A program made the position numbers and the translations under genes. 64,000 nucleotides of DNA from an uncultured Pseudomonadales bacterium (lineage in GTDB: Bacteria > Pseudomonadota > Gammaproteobacteria > Pseudomonadales > Azotimanducaceae): contig OY282430.1 in assembly GCA_958296025.1 (NCBI GenBank), positions 930,001-994,000 of the forward strand, in the 5' to 3' direction. The notes under the pieces were generated by a model. It was not told where the DNA came from, searched no databases, and saw only the letters and a list, made by a program, of their open reading frames with translations. Below, in pieces: positions 26,600 through 34,969 of the stretch (position 1 is its first letter; every line of letters starts with the position of its first letter).

Positions 26600-27180
26600 A
26601 CGCCCTCAAGGCCCTTTGGCGGCAGTTGCGGGCGGAGCTCAGCGCCAACCACCGCCTGCGCCTCGGCGTTTGGGGCATCGCCTTCACCCTGTTGCTGTTC
26701 CTGACGTTGCTGCAGGGAGACCGCTTGGTGGCAGCCTATGAGGGTTACGCCGGCGCCGCAGACCGCTTGGCGCGGGCGGAGCGTCTGCTGGAGGGCCATG
26801 ATTGGACCGCCGCCAAGGATCTGGAGCAGCAGCGCAACGCTCAGTTGGCCGCCGCCTTTTGGCGGGCGGAGACCCAAGGGGTGGCGGAGGCCAGCCTGCA
26901 GGCGGCTTTGACGCAGTTGCTGACCAGCCTGGAGTTTTTCAACGTCCGCGTCCGCCCAGGCGTCAGCCAGCCCGTGCCGGATGTGCCGGGGCTGTGGCAA
27001 ATCCAAGCTCAGGTCAACGCCGGCTACCGGAAAGGGGCGGAACTGCAACTGCTGTACGCGTTGGCCAACTCGGAGAAAAAGATCATCGTGGATCGGATGG
27101 ACATGGCCAGCCAAAACGCCCGCTTGCTGTTGATCGTATCCGCCTACTTCACCGGCATTGCGGAGGATCCGCAGGCGTAA
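26596..27180 (+). CDS. GspM-like T2SS protein
   Basis: A 194-residue protein with one membrane helix near residues 24-42 (LGVWGIAFTLLLFLTLLQG) and a periplasmic domain, matching the plan of GspM, the partner of GspL. The GTG start at 26596 overlaps the upstream stop (GTGA), pointing to coupled translation. No gspN or gspD follows. The next 200 nt hold only a direct repeat, so the outer-membrane secretin must be encoded elsewhere. Confidence 0.65.
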   Translation: MNALKALWRQLRAELSANHRLRLGVWGIAFTLLLFLTLLQGDRLVAAYEGYAGAADRLARAERLLEGHDWTAAKDLEQQRNAQLAAAFWRAETQGVAEASLQAALTQLLTSLEFFNVRVRPGVSQPVPDVPGLWQIQAQVNAGYRKGAELQLLYALANSEKKIIVDRMDMASQNARLLLIVSAYFTGIAEDPQA

Positions 27181-27203
27181 CTTTGGCCCACCGGACCTCG
27201 AGG

Positions 27204-27385
27204 CCCTCGTCAACAGGCGTTACGGCGGCGTTGCCGCCCCTGCGGCGGCTTTCATGCAAGGTGCGTAGCCCGTCCACCGCCGGGCCTTCGCAAATTTTGG
27301 GGGTGGCCCGTCGTCAATGGGCGTTGCGGCGGCGTGGCTGTTTCATGCAAGGTGTGTGCCCGTCCACCGCCGAGCCTTTGCAAAT
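27204..27385. repeat. Imperfect direct repeat (two units of about 80-90 bp)
   Basis: Unit 1 (27204-27295) and unit 2 (27307-27385) share, in order, CGTCAA.xGGCGTTxCGGCGGCG, TTTCATGCAAGGTG, GCCCGTCCACCGCCG and CCTTxGCAAAT. The array lies between the end of the T2SS operon and the convergent glutaredoxin gene. It may be a dispersed intergenic element of this genome. Confidence 0.7.
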
Positions 27386-27389
27386 GGGG

Positions 27390-27956
27390 TCAGGCCGCCT
27401 TGTTCAGCACCGTTTGCAGCGCATCGGCACCGCCTACATAGCAGCCGTCCAACCACACTTGCGGCACTGTCACCGGCGTCTTGGGGCCGATGATGGGTTT
27501 GACCCTGGCGATCATTTCGTACAGCGCCCGGGTGTCCTTGATGACATCGTAATATTGGTGAGCCACCCCGGCCTCCTGCAAGTACGCCTTGGCCCGCTTG
27601 CAGTGGGGGCAGCCCTCCTTGCCGAAGACATGATTGCCTTCCAGCGGCGCCTGGTCGGCGGCGGCTTCAATGACCGCCTGCACCAACAAGCCCCGGTTCA
27701 GCGCCAAGCCTTGCGAGACGACCTTGCCATCGACCATGACGATGGGCGCATGCCAACCGCCCTTGGGCAGCGGCTTCCACCACTCCGTCAGCCAATCATG
27801 GGTGTCCACATCCACGTTGACCCCAGCCAACTCATTGGCCAGGCAGTCCTGAATGATGTCCCCGGTCAAGGCGCACTCCCCGCAGGGAATGCTGACCTTG
27901 AAAGGCCCCCAGGCCCCGGCCCAACGAAAAACGGTGATCTTGACGGAATCGCTCAT
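27390..27956 (-). CDS. Two-domain thioredoxin-fold protein with C-terminal glutaredoxin
   Basis: The 188 residues contain two redox-fold halves. The first has a CGEC pair in VSIPCGECALTGDII and an APIVMVDGKVVSQGLALNRG segment of glutaredoxin-like type. The second is a clear glutaredoxin: KEGCPHCKRAKAYLQEAG with CPHC, then TPVTVPQVWLDGCYVGGADAL, the glutathione-binding TVP and GG region. It probably reduces disulphides or glutathione mixed disulphides. The gene converges with the T2SS operon across a repeat. Confidence 0.8.
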   Translation of the reverse strand: MSDSVKITVFRWAGAWGPFKVSIPCGECALTGDIIQDCLANELAGVNVDVDTHDWLTEWWKPLPKGGWHAPIVMVDGKVVSQGLALNRGLLVQAVIEAAADQAPLEGNHVFGKEGCPHCKRAKAYLQEAGVAHQYYDVIKDTRALYEMIARVKPIIGPKTPVTVPQVWLDGCYVGGADALQTVLNKAA

Positions 27957-28270
27957 GACGTTGCTTACCTCGCGTTCTGGATGGGCGCTAGATTGTGCCC
28001 GTTCAGCCTAGCTGTCAACGTGGCGGCGCATCCGCATCCTCCCGCTCGCCGTCTGTCAGGAACACTCTATTTGTTCGTAACAGGCCGCGGTATGCTAGTG
28101 TCCTGTCCCGTAAGTAAGTGTGACTGTCTGCTGCCCTTGCGCTCCCCGGCCGCGTTGCTCACTGGGAATGGGGCCTGCCGTGCGGCGTTGTCGCGCCTTG
28201 CTGGGAAACGGAAGTGCCGCGCAAAAACCCACTTGTTTGCGGGATGGCGCACTAGGGATGCACTCGACAA
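27957..28270. other. Divergent intergenic region (314 nt)
   Basis: This region separates the divergent glutaredoxin and PHP phosphatase genes. It is GC-rich with a few short AT patches such as CTATTTGTTCGTAAC near 28068, which could carry a promoter. A TATGCT lies at about 28092, but I cannot pair it confidently with a -35 box. No open frame here looks coding. Confidence 0.4.
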
Positions 28271-29164
28271 GTGAGCCAAGCTGTTAACCCAAACGCGCCT
28301 TTCTCCAGCCTTGAGGCTGCGCCGCCCTTGGCGAACGTTGATCGCGTTTCCGTGCATGGCGGCCACAGCGGCCAGTACTGCTGCCACGCCCAGGACGACT
28401 TGGCCGCCGTGGTGGCCGAGTACGCCCGGCAGGGCTTCAAGTGGGTGGGGTTGACGGAGCATATGGCGGCCAGCGCCCGGTACTTGCCGGCGGAGGAGCG
28501 CAGGGCGGGCTTGGGTGCTGAGGCGGTGTGGGAGCGCTTCGCCGGCTACTTTGCCGAGGCGCGGCGTTTGCAGGCGGCCTATGCCGACCGGCTGGAGTTG
28601 TTCGTTGCCTTTGAGACCGAGGCCTACAGCGGCTGTCTGGCGGAGGTTGAGGCGATGGTGGAGCGCTTTGCCCCGCAATATCTGGTGGGGTCCGTGCATC
28701 ACGTCAACGACGTGCCCTTCGATGCATCCGAGCAGGACTATCGCCGTGCGGTCGCCGAGGCCGGCGGGACGGCCGCCTTGTACTGTGACTACTTCGACTT
28801 GCAGTTACAGCTGATCGAAGCGCTCCGGCCGGCGGTGGTGGGGCACTTCGATCTAGTGCGCGTCCACGATGCGGACTACCTCAATACCCTGCGTCAGCCA
28901 GAGGTTTGGCGGCGGGCGGAGCGCAACATGAAGCGCATCGCCGCCCTTGACCTCATCGTCGATTTCAACGTGCGCGCCCTCGCCAAGGGACAGCCGGAGC
29001 CCTATGTCGCAGCGCCTCTGCTGCGCTTGGCCAAGAGCCTCGGTGTGCGGGTGGCGCCTGGGGATGACTCTCACGGGGTGGCGACGGTGGGCCTTGGCCT
29101 CGACCGAGGCATCGCCCGGCTGGTGGAATTCGGCTTCAGCACGGACTGGCCTAGGCCATGTTAA
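28271..29164 (+). CDS. PHP-family histidinol-phosphatase-like phosphoesterase
   Basis: This 297-residue protein is a PHP-domain hydrolase of the HisK/HisJ type. Metal-binding motifs are VHGGHSGQYC in place of the usual DxHxH, LTEHM, the central FETEAY, VGSVHH, and near the end APGDDSHG. It would remove phosphate from histidinol phosphate or a similar monoester. The start is a GTG at 28271, which directly precedes SQAVNPNAPFSS. His at the first metal position looks altered relative to the usual DYHTHTxxS, so activity should be judged with care. It stands alone upstream of the LolA-like operon. Confidence 0.8.
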   Translation: MSQAVNPNAPFSSLEAAPPLANVDRVSVHGGHSGQYCCHAQDDLAAVVAEYARQGFKWVGLTEHMAASARYLPAEERRAGLGAEAVWERFAGYFAEARRLQAAYADRLELFVAFETEAYSGCLAEVEAMVERFAPQYLVGSVHHVNDVPFDASEQDYRRAVAEAGGTAALYCDYFDLQLQLIEALRPAVVGHFDLVRVHDADYLNTLRQPEVWRRAERNMKRIAALDLIVDFNVRALAKGQPEPYVAAPLLRLAKSLGVRVAPGDDSHGVATVGLGLDRGIARLVEFGFSTDWPRPC

Positions 29165-29354
29165 GGCGCTCCCCCACAGGCGTCCCGCTGCGAGGAAAAC
29201 CGGTGGCGGCAAGGGCGCTTTGCCGCCGGCAAGCCGCAACTGCGTTGCGCAGCTGAACCTTGGGCGGCATTGGCGTGAATGGCAAATCGCTAAGGTACCC
29301 CGTTTGCATAGTGGCGCTTGGGCAACGCCTAGCGGCGCCCGGTGGGGCAGGGGC

Positions 29355-30146
29355 ATGAAACGGTTGCTCGGCTCGATTTTGGCGTTGGCCGCTTCGTCCT
29401 TGGCGGACGCGGCTGTTCCGGCTGCCGCCGCCGATGCTTCGCCTGCCCCACTGCCGGACCCCTACGCCTTGGTCGCCGCCGCCATCGACCACAACCGCGG
29501 CCTGACCTCCTATGTGGAGATGGCCATGCTGGTGCATCGCCCGGATTGGCGGCGCCGCTCCGCCTTGGAGGCTTGGACCCGGGGCCGCACCGACGCCCTG
29601 GTCAGGTTCACCGCCCCGCCTCGGGACGCCGGCAACGCCACCCTGCGCAACGGCGAGCGCATGTGGACCTACACCCCCAAGCTGAACCGAGTGGTGCGCC
29701 TGCCGTTCAGCCTGATGTCGCAAAGCTGGGCGGGGTCGGACTTCTCCTACACCGACCTGTCGCGCACCGACGATCTGTTGAACTTTTACCGATTGGTTCT
29801 TGCCGAGGTTGGCGAGGTCGAAGGGCGGCGGGTTTACCGCATCGACGCCTTTCCCTTGGACAACGCACCGGTGGTTTGGGGCAAGGAGGAGTGGCTGCTG
29901 CGCGACGACCATGTGCTGCTCTCGCAAACCTTCTTCGACCAGGAAATGCAGCCGCTGAAGCGGTTGGAAGCGTTGGACATCCGTGAGCTTGGCGGCCGGC
30001 AGATGGGCGTCCGAGTGCGCATGAGCAAGTTGGACGAAGCCGATCACTACACGGAGATCGAGTATCTCAACGCACAGTTCGATCTGGCGCTGCCGGACAG
30101 CCTGTTCACCACCTTCAGCCTGCAAAGCGGAGGGCGCGGTGGCTAG
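29355..30146 (+). CDS. LolA-like outer-membrane lipoprotein-sorting protein
   Basis: The 263-residue precursor has a signal peptide (MKRLLGSILALAASSLADAA). Its mature part has the LolA_like fold, with GNATLRNGERMWTYTPKLNR, FSLMSQSWAGSDFSYTDLSR and ADHYTEIEYLNAQ. These proteins are encoded with MacB/LolCDE-type ABC transporters and are thought to carry a lipid or lipoprotein cargo across the periplasm. The ATG at 29355 follows GGGGCAGGGGC. The 3' end overlaps the first permease gene by 8 nt, so all four genes here probably form one transcript. Confidence 0.82.
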   Translation: MKRLLGSILALAASSLADAAVPAAAADASPAPLPDPYALVAAAIDHNRGLTSYVEMAMLVHRPDWRRRSALEAWTRGRTDALVRFTAPPRDAGNATLRNGERMWTYTPKLNRVVRLPFSLMSQSWAGSDFSYTDLSRTDDLLNFYRLVLAEVGEVEGRRVYRIDAFPLDNAPVVWGKEEWLLRDDHVLLSQTFFDQEMQPLKRLEALDIRELGGRQMGVRVRMSKLDEADHYTEIEYLNAQFDLALPDSLFTTFSLQSGGRGG

Positions 30147-31605
30147 GGGTTGGGGGGCGCCAACGGCCCGGTTCGTTTCGGGGGATTGCACAAGCGGCAT
30201 GAAGTTTGCTGAAGGCAAGGGCGCCAGATCCCAAGATGCGCGGCACGGTCCGCCATGCGGCCTCGCCGGGGCCGTGGCTTGGCGCAATCTGTGGCGCAAC
30301 CGCCGCCGCACTTGGCTGGCCGCCGGCGGCGTCGCCTTCGCCACCGGGCTGATCCTGTTTTCGATGTCCATGCAGGTGGGCGGCTACGCGACGCAAATCG
30401 AAACCGCCACGGCCTTTTTCGCCGGGCATGTGCAGATTCAACGCCGGGACTACATCGACAGGGCGCGGTTTGAACATACGATCCAGGAGGCCACGCCCCT
30501 GCTCCGCGCCTTGGAGGCGCACCCGGAGGTTCTGGTGGCGGCGCCCAGAGTGCAGGCGTTCGCCCTTGCTTCGGTGGATGAGCGCAGTTTCGGTGTGCAG
30601 TTGCTCGGCGTTGATGCGCAGCGTGAACGGCGGGCGGTGCGTTGGCTGGACCGCATTTCCCGAGGGCGGATGGCGACGGCAGCGGATGAGGCGGTGCTTG
30701 GTGCGCCCTTGGCCCGCAATCTTGGCGCCGATTTGGGTGGCGAGGTGGTGGTGCTGGGCGCCGGCAAGCAGGGCGGCGTTGCCGCCATGGCGGTTAGGGT
30801 AACGGGCCTGTTCGACTCCGGCATTGCGGAACTGGACCGCAGCCTGATGCTGGTGCCGCTGGAGGCCGTGCAAGGGGCCTTCGGCCTTGGCGACGAGGTT
30901 CATGCCTTGGTTCTGCGCAGCGCCGAGGCGGTGCGGAGCGGCGAATTGGCGCAAGCCCTGAACGCTGAACTGCTGCAACCGCTGACGAAGCCGTTGCCGA
31001 AACGGCCGCGGAGCCCATTGCCGGATGAAAGCCCTCAGCCCGAAGCCGACAGTTGGTTGGGCGAAACCGATCTTGGCGCTCCCAATGGCATCCCTGCGCA
31101 GGCGGGGGAACTACTGGCGCGTGATTGGCGGGCGGTGCTGCCCGAACTTCGCCAAAGCATCGAACTGGACCGTTGGGGCAGCCTGTTCATGTACGGCATC
31201 ATCGTCATCGTGGTGACCTTCAGCGTGGTCAACACCTTTATCATGACGGTGTTCGAGCGCACCCGGGAGTTCGGCATGCTGCGTGCCATTGGCATGAGGC
31301 CAGGCGCCATCATGGGCATGGTGCAGCTGGAGGCCCTGTGCGTTTGGCTGCTTGGCGTTGGCCTAGCCTTCGCCCTTCTGGTTCCGCTTATCGGCTGGAC
31401 GGCGGCCTACGGCATCCCGTTGGGCGAAGACATCCAAGCGCTGGCCCAAGACCTGTTCATGCCCGACCGCCTGTACCCCAAGCTGTCGCTTGTGGTGTTG
31501 TTGACCGCTCCCTTGATCATGTTGGTTGGCGTGCAGTTGGCGGCCTTCGCGCCTTCGCTGAGGATCAGGCGTTTGACGCCCGTCACCGCGTTGAGGACGG
31601 AGTGA
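30139..31605 (+). CDS. ABC transporter permease, FtsX/MacB-LolCE family (1)
   Basis: This 488-residue permease has a first helix after WRNLWRNRRRTWLAA, a large periplasmic domain, and three helices at the C-terminal end (SLFMYGIIVIVVTFSVVNTF, the FtsX core). TREFGMLRAIGMRPGAIMGM is a family signature for the coupling region. The start is a GTG at 30139 overlapping the LolA-like gene; an ATG at 30199 is also possible. It should pair with the next permease as a heterodimer, like LolC and LolE, energised by the ATPase two genes on. Confidence 0.88.
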   Translation: MARGWGAPTARFVSGDCTSGMKFAEGKGARSQDARHGPPCGLAGAVAWRNLWRNRRRTWLAAGGVAFATGLILFSMSMQVGGYATQIETATAFFAGHVQIQRRDYIDRARFEHTIQEATPLLRALEAHPEVLVAAPRVQAFALASVDERSFGVQLLGVDAQRERRAVRWLDRISRGRMATAADEAVLGAPLARNLGADLGGEVVVLGAGKQGGVAAMAVRVTGLFDSGIAELDRSLMLVPLEAVQGAFGLGDEVHALVLRSAEAVRSGELAQALNAELLQPLTKPLPKRPRSPLPDESPQPEADSWLGETDLGAPNGIPAQAGELLARDWRAVLPELRQSIELDRWGSLFMYGIIVIVVTFSVVNTFIMTVFERTREFGMLRAIGMRPGAIMGMVQLEALCVWLLGVGLAFALLVPLIGWTAAYGIPLGEDIQALAQDLFMPDRLYPKLSLVVLLTAPLIMLVGVQLAAFAPSLRIRRLTPVTALRTE

Positions 31606-31621
31606 TGCTGGGTGCGGCCTC

Positions 31622-32833
31622 ATGCCCTTGAAGCTGCTGCTGCAGCTGTCCGGTCGCAACATCCTGCGCCATCGGCGGCGCAACGGCATGATGCTGGCGG
31701 CTTTGGTGGTGGCGGTGGCCTCCGTGGTGCTGATGAACGGCCTGATTCGCGGGATGCAGCGCGACATGGCCGATATGGCGGTGGACAACTTGGTGGGCCA
31801 CGTCAAGGTGTTGGCGCCGGGCTACCGGGACGATCCGGGCGTGCAGAGGAGCTTCGCGCTGGCCGCCGATTGGCGCTCGGCATTGGCGCCCGGCTTGCTG
31901 GAGGGCTGGGCGGCCCGGCTGCAGGTGCCGGCGGTGGTGATAAGCGAGCGTGGCACCCGGGGCGTGCGGTTGGTGGGGGTGCATCCCGTCCGGGAGGCCG
32001 TCTCCTTTCTCGGCGACGTGGAAATGGCGGGCGAGTTTCTACAAGATGCCGGCGACGGCCGCATCCTCGTGGGCCGCGCATTGGCTGAGCAGCTGGAAAC
32101 CGCTGTGGGAAGGCGCTTGGTCATCATCACCGAGGGCGTGGACGGACGCAGCCGGGAGGCCGGCTTTCGCATCGCCGGCCTCTACGACGCCGACGGAACG
32201 GCGCTGGAAAGGGCCTTCGTCTTCACCGGCGTCGAGGCGTTGCAGAAGATGCTGGGGACCGAGGCGGTCACGGAACTGTCGATGCGCCTGCACGAGGAAT
32301 CGCAGCTGCCGCAGGTGAAGGCGGCGCTGGCCGCCTCCTTCGCCGGGCTGGACGTTCTGGATTGGCGGGAACTGCAGCCGCAAGCGGCGGCGATGTTCGT
32401 TTACGCGGACGCCGCCATCTTCATCTGGTTTTTGGTGATGATGGGCGCCTTGGCGTTCGGCTTGATGAACACCCTCATCACTTCCATCATGGAGCGGGTG
32501 CGGGAGCTGGGCATGCTGCGCGCCTTGGGCCTCAGGGGCCGCAGCGTGGTGGCGCAGGTGGTCCTGGAATCCAGCCTGCTGATGCTGATTGGCGTGGCCG
32601 CTGGGGTGGTCCTAGGCTGGTTGTTGGCGCAAGCGCTGGGCGAAGGCATCGATCTTTCGCTATGGGCGGAGGGCGTGGAGAGTTTCGGGATGCGGGCGGT
32701 GCTTAGGCCCATTCTGCTAGTGGAGGACGTGGTCTTGATCGCCGCTCTCAGCCTAGTCCTCGGCGTGGCCGCCAGCCTCTATCCAGCGTGGCGGGTGGTC
32801 AGAATCAAGCCTTTGGAGGCGCTGGGACGATGA
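31622..32833 (+). CDS. ABC transporter permease, FtsX/MacB-LolCE family (2)
   Basis: A 403-residue relative of the preceding permease with the same topology. It has LLLQLSGRNILRHRRRNGMM at the N-terminus, a periplasmic domain, then three C-terminal helices with FLVMMGALAFGLMNTLITSI and ERVRELGMLRALGLRGRSVV. It lies 16 nt after permease 1, and its stop overlaps the ATPase start (ATGA). Confidence 0.88.
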   Translation: MPLKLLLQLSGRNILRHRRRNGMMLAALVVAVASVVLMNGLIRGMQRDMADMAVDNLVGHVKVLAPGYRDDPGVQRSFALAADWRSALAPGLLEGWAARLQVPAVVISERGTRGVRLVGVHPVREAVSFLGDVEMAGEFLQDAGDGRILVGRALAEQLETAVGRRLVIITEGVDGRSREAGFRIAGLYDADGTALERAFVFTGVEALQKMLGTEAVTELSMRLHEESQLPQVKAALAASFAGLDVLDWRELQPQAAAMFVYADAAIFIWFLVMMGALAFGLMNTLITSIMERVRELGMLRALGLRGRSVVAQVVLESSLLMLIGVAAGVVLGWLLAQALGEGIDLSLWAEGVESFGMRAVLRPILLVEDVVLIAALSLVLGVAASLYPAWRVVRIKPLEALGR

Positions 32834-33558
32834 GCGGCGAAGAACAAAGCGTCGTGCGCTGCGTCGGCGTCAGCCGCATCTACGAGCAGGCGGCGGCGCC
32901 GGTTCGGGCGCTGCGCAACCTGGATTTCGAGATGGCGCGGGGCGATTTTGTCAGCTTGGTGGGACCTTCCGGCTCCGGCAAATCGACGCTTCTGAACCTC
33001 ATCGGCGGGTTGGACCAAGCCACCGAGGGTGAGGTCTTTGTGGATGGCGTGGCCTTGACAGGCCTGAACCAAACCCGGCTGGCGGACATGCGCCTGCACA
33101 AGATCGGCTTCGTATTCCAGTCCTACAACCTCATTCCGGTGCTTTCCGCCCGGGAGAATGTGGAGTTCATCCTGCAGCTGCAAGGGGTGCGTTCGGCCGT
33201 CCGAACGCAGCGGACCTCGGAAGCCTTGGCGGCTTTGGCCATCGAAGCCTTGGCCCACCGCCGCCCTGCCGAACTTTCCGGCGGCCAGCAGCAGCGGGTG
33301 GCCATCGCCCGAGCCATCGTCACCAACCCGGTGCTGCTGTTGGCGGACGAACCGAGCGCCAACTTGGATTCGGCCGCCACGGGGGAACTGTTGAAGCTGC
33401 TGCGCCGGCTCAACGACGAGCGGGGCTTGTCCATTCTCACCGCCACCCATGACCCCTTGGTGATGCGCTACGCCAAGCGGCGGATGCGGTTGCGCGACGG
33501 CGCCATCGTTAAGGACTCGGCCCTATCCCCGGGAACGGCAACGGACCCGATGCCGTAG
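32830..33558 (+). CDS. ABC transporter ATP-binding protein, LolD/MacB type
   Basis: The 242-residue ATPase has Walker A GPSGSGKSTLL and Q-loop FVFQSYNLIPVLS. The signature is AELSGGQQQRVAIARAIV, Walker B is LLLADEPSANLDS, and the switch region is TATHDP. FQSYNL and ENVEF are characteristic of the LolD/MacB/FtsE branch, which works by mechanotransmission rather than classical translocation. The ATG at 32830 overlaps the permease stop. It completes the LolA-like/permease/permease/ATPase export operon. Confidence 0.92.
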   Translation: MSGEEQSVVRCVGVSRIYEQAAAPVRALRNLDFEMARGDFVSLVGPSGSGKSTLLNLIGGLDQATEGEVFVDGVALTGLNQTRLADMRLHKIGFVFQSYNLIPVLSARENVEFILQLQGVRSAVRTQRTSEALAALAIEALAHRRPAELSGGQQQRVAIARAIVTNPVLLLADEPSANLDSAATGELLKLLRRLNDERGLSILTATHDPLVMRYAKRRMRLRDGAIVKDSALSPGTATDPMP

Positions 33559-33652
33559 TTCAGCGCATCCCGGATGGACACGAAGCCCCAGCGACGGCGT
33601 TGCCGATGGCCATCGGCGAGAGCCTTCCGTTCACCGGAACCTTGGTGAAGAC

Positions 33653-34888
33653 ATGACCGTCATCCAAGCCATTTCCATCCTTTTGGTTTTCACCGCGGTG
33701 CTGCTTTACGTCAACCATCGTTGGGTGGGGCTGCCGGCCGCCATCGGCGTCATGCTGCTGAGCTCCCTGTTTTCCCTTTGCTTGCTCATCAGCCACCACT
33801 TGGGGTTCGGCATCGCCGAATACGCCGAACAGATTCTGGCCCGCATGGATTTCAGCAAACTGCTGGTCGATGGGGTGCTTTGCTTCCTGTTGTTCGCCGG
33901 AGCCTTCCATGTGGATCTGTCGGACCTGCTGAAGAGCAAGTGGATCGTTGGCATTTTGGCGACCTTCGGCGTGCTGGCCTCCACCCTGTTGGTCGGCTTG
34001 GCGTTGTGGCTTAGCCTTGGCCTTTTCGGCATTGAGTTGCCGCTGATCTTCTGTTTTCTGTTCGGCGCCTTGATTTCGCCGACGGATCCGATAGCGGTGC
34101 TGTCCGTCATGCGCGACCTAGGGATGCCGAAGCCCCTTGAAACCGAGATCGTTTCGGAGTCTCTGTTCAACGACGGGGTGGGCGTGGTGGCCTTCATCGT
34201 CGTTTCCAGCATGGCCTTCGCGCAAACGGAGGTCGGGCTGCCGGCGGCGTCGCTGCTGTTCCTCAAGGAAGTGCTTGGCGGTGCCCTGCTCGGCGTCGGC
34301 ATGGGCTACGTCGGCTGTCGCCTACTCAGTGAAATCGATGACTATCAGGTCGAAATCCTGCTGACCCTAGCCTTGGTCATGGGCGGCTATAGCTTGGGCA
34401 GCGCTGTTGAAGTGTCCGCCCCCATAGCCGTGGTTGTTGCCGGGCTGATCATCGGCCACAGCGGGCGGACGTTCGCCATCAAGCAAAGCACACGAACCCG
34501 TTTGGACACTTTCTGGTCCCTGTTGGACAAGAGCCTCAACTCGGTTCTATTCGCGCTGATCGGGCTGGAGCTCCTGCTGATCCCCTTCCACGGCCCGTCG
34601 GTGGCGGTGGGGTTGTTCGCCATCCTTTTGGTGTTGGGCGTTCGCCTAATCGGCGTCAGCCTGCCGGTGCTGGCGCTGAAGCCCTTGGGGGCGTTCAGCC
34701 CGCACAGCATCAAGATCATGACCTGGGGCGGACTGCGCGGCGGCATCTCCATCGCCTTGGCCCTGTCCCTGCCGGCCGGCGCGGAGCGGGACTTCATTCT
34801 AACCGCCACCTACATCATCGTGCTGTTCTCCGTCTTGGTGCAGGGCCTGACCATGCGCCGGCTGATCGCTTGGACGAAGGCGACCTAA
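33653..34888 (+). CDS. Sodium/proton antiporter, CPA1 (NhaP) family
   Basis: This 411-residue protein has about 12 hydrophobic helices. CPA1 marks include ALISPTDPIAVLSVMRDLG and ETEIVSESLFNDGVGVVAFI, with the ND pair that binds the ion. The C-terminal core reads MTWGGLRGGISIALALSLP. It should exchange Na+ (or K+) for H+ across the inner membrane. There is no long cytoplasmic tail, as in bacterial NhaP. It stands alone after the export operon. Confidence 0.92.
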   Translation: MTVIQAISILLVFTAVLLYVNHRWVGLPAAIGVMLLSSLFSLCLLISHHLGFGIAEYAEQILARMDFSKLLVDGVLCFLLFAGAFHVDLSDLLKSKWIVGILATFGVLASTLLVGLALWLSLGLFGIELPLIFCFLFGALISPTDPIAVLSVMRDLGMPKPLETEIVSESLFNDGVGVVAFIVVSSMAFAQTEVGLPAASLLFLKEVLGGALLGVGMGYVGCRLLSEIDDYQVEILLTLALVMGGYSLGSAVEVSAPIAVVVAGLIIGHSGRTFAIKQSTRTRLDTFWSLLDKSLNSVLFALIGLELLLIPFHGPSVAVGLFAILLVLGVRLIGVSLPVLALKPLGAFSPHSIKIMTWGGLRGGISIALALSLPAGAERDFILTATYIIVLFSVLVQGLTMRRLIAWTKAT

Positions 34889-34969
34889 GGCGAAGGCTTG
34901 CGGCCGCCCGCACCCGTTCGCCGATTCGTTGCATTCCAACCGGAGTTTGCACAAAGCCGCTTGTCCTCC

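Noticed and set aside
27204-27385. CRISPR array
   Set aside because: Only two units, 80-90 bp, imperfect, and without spacers of even length.
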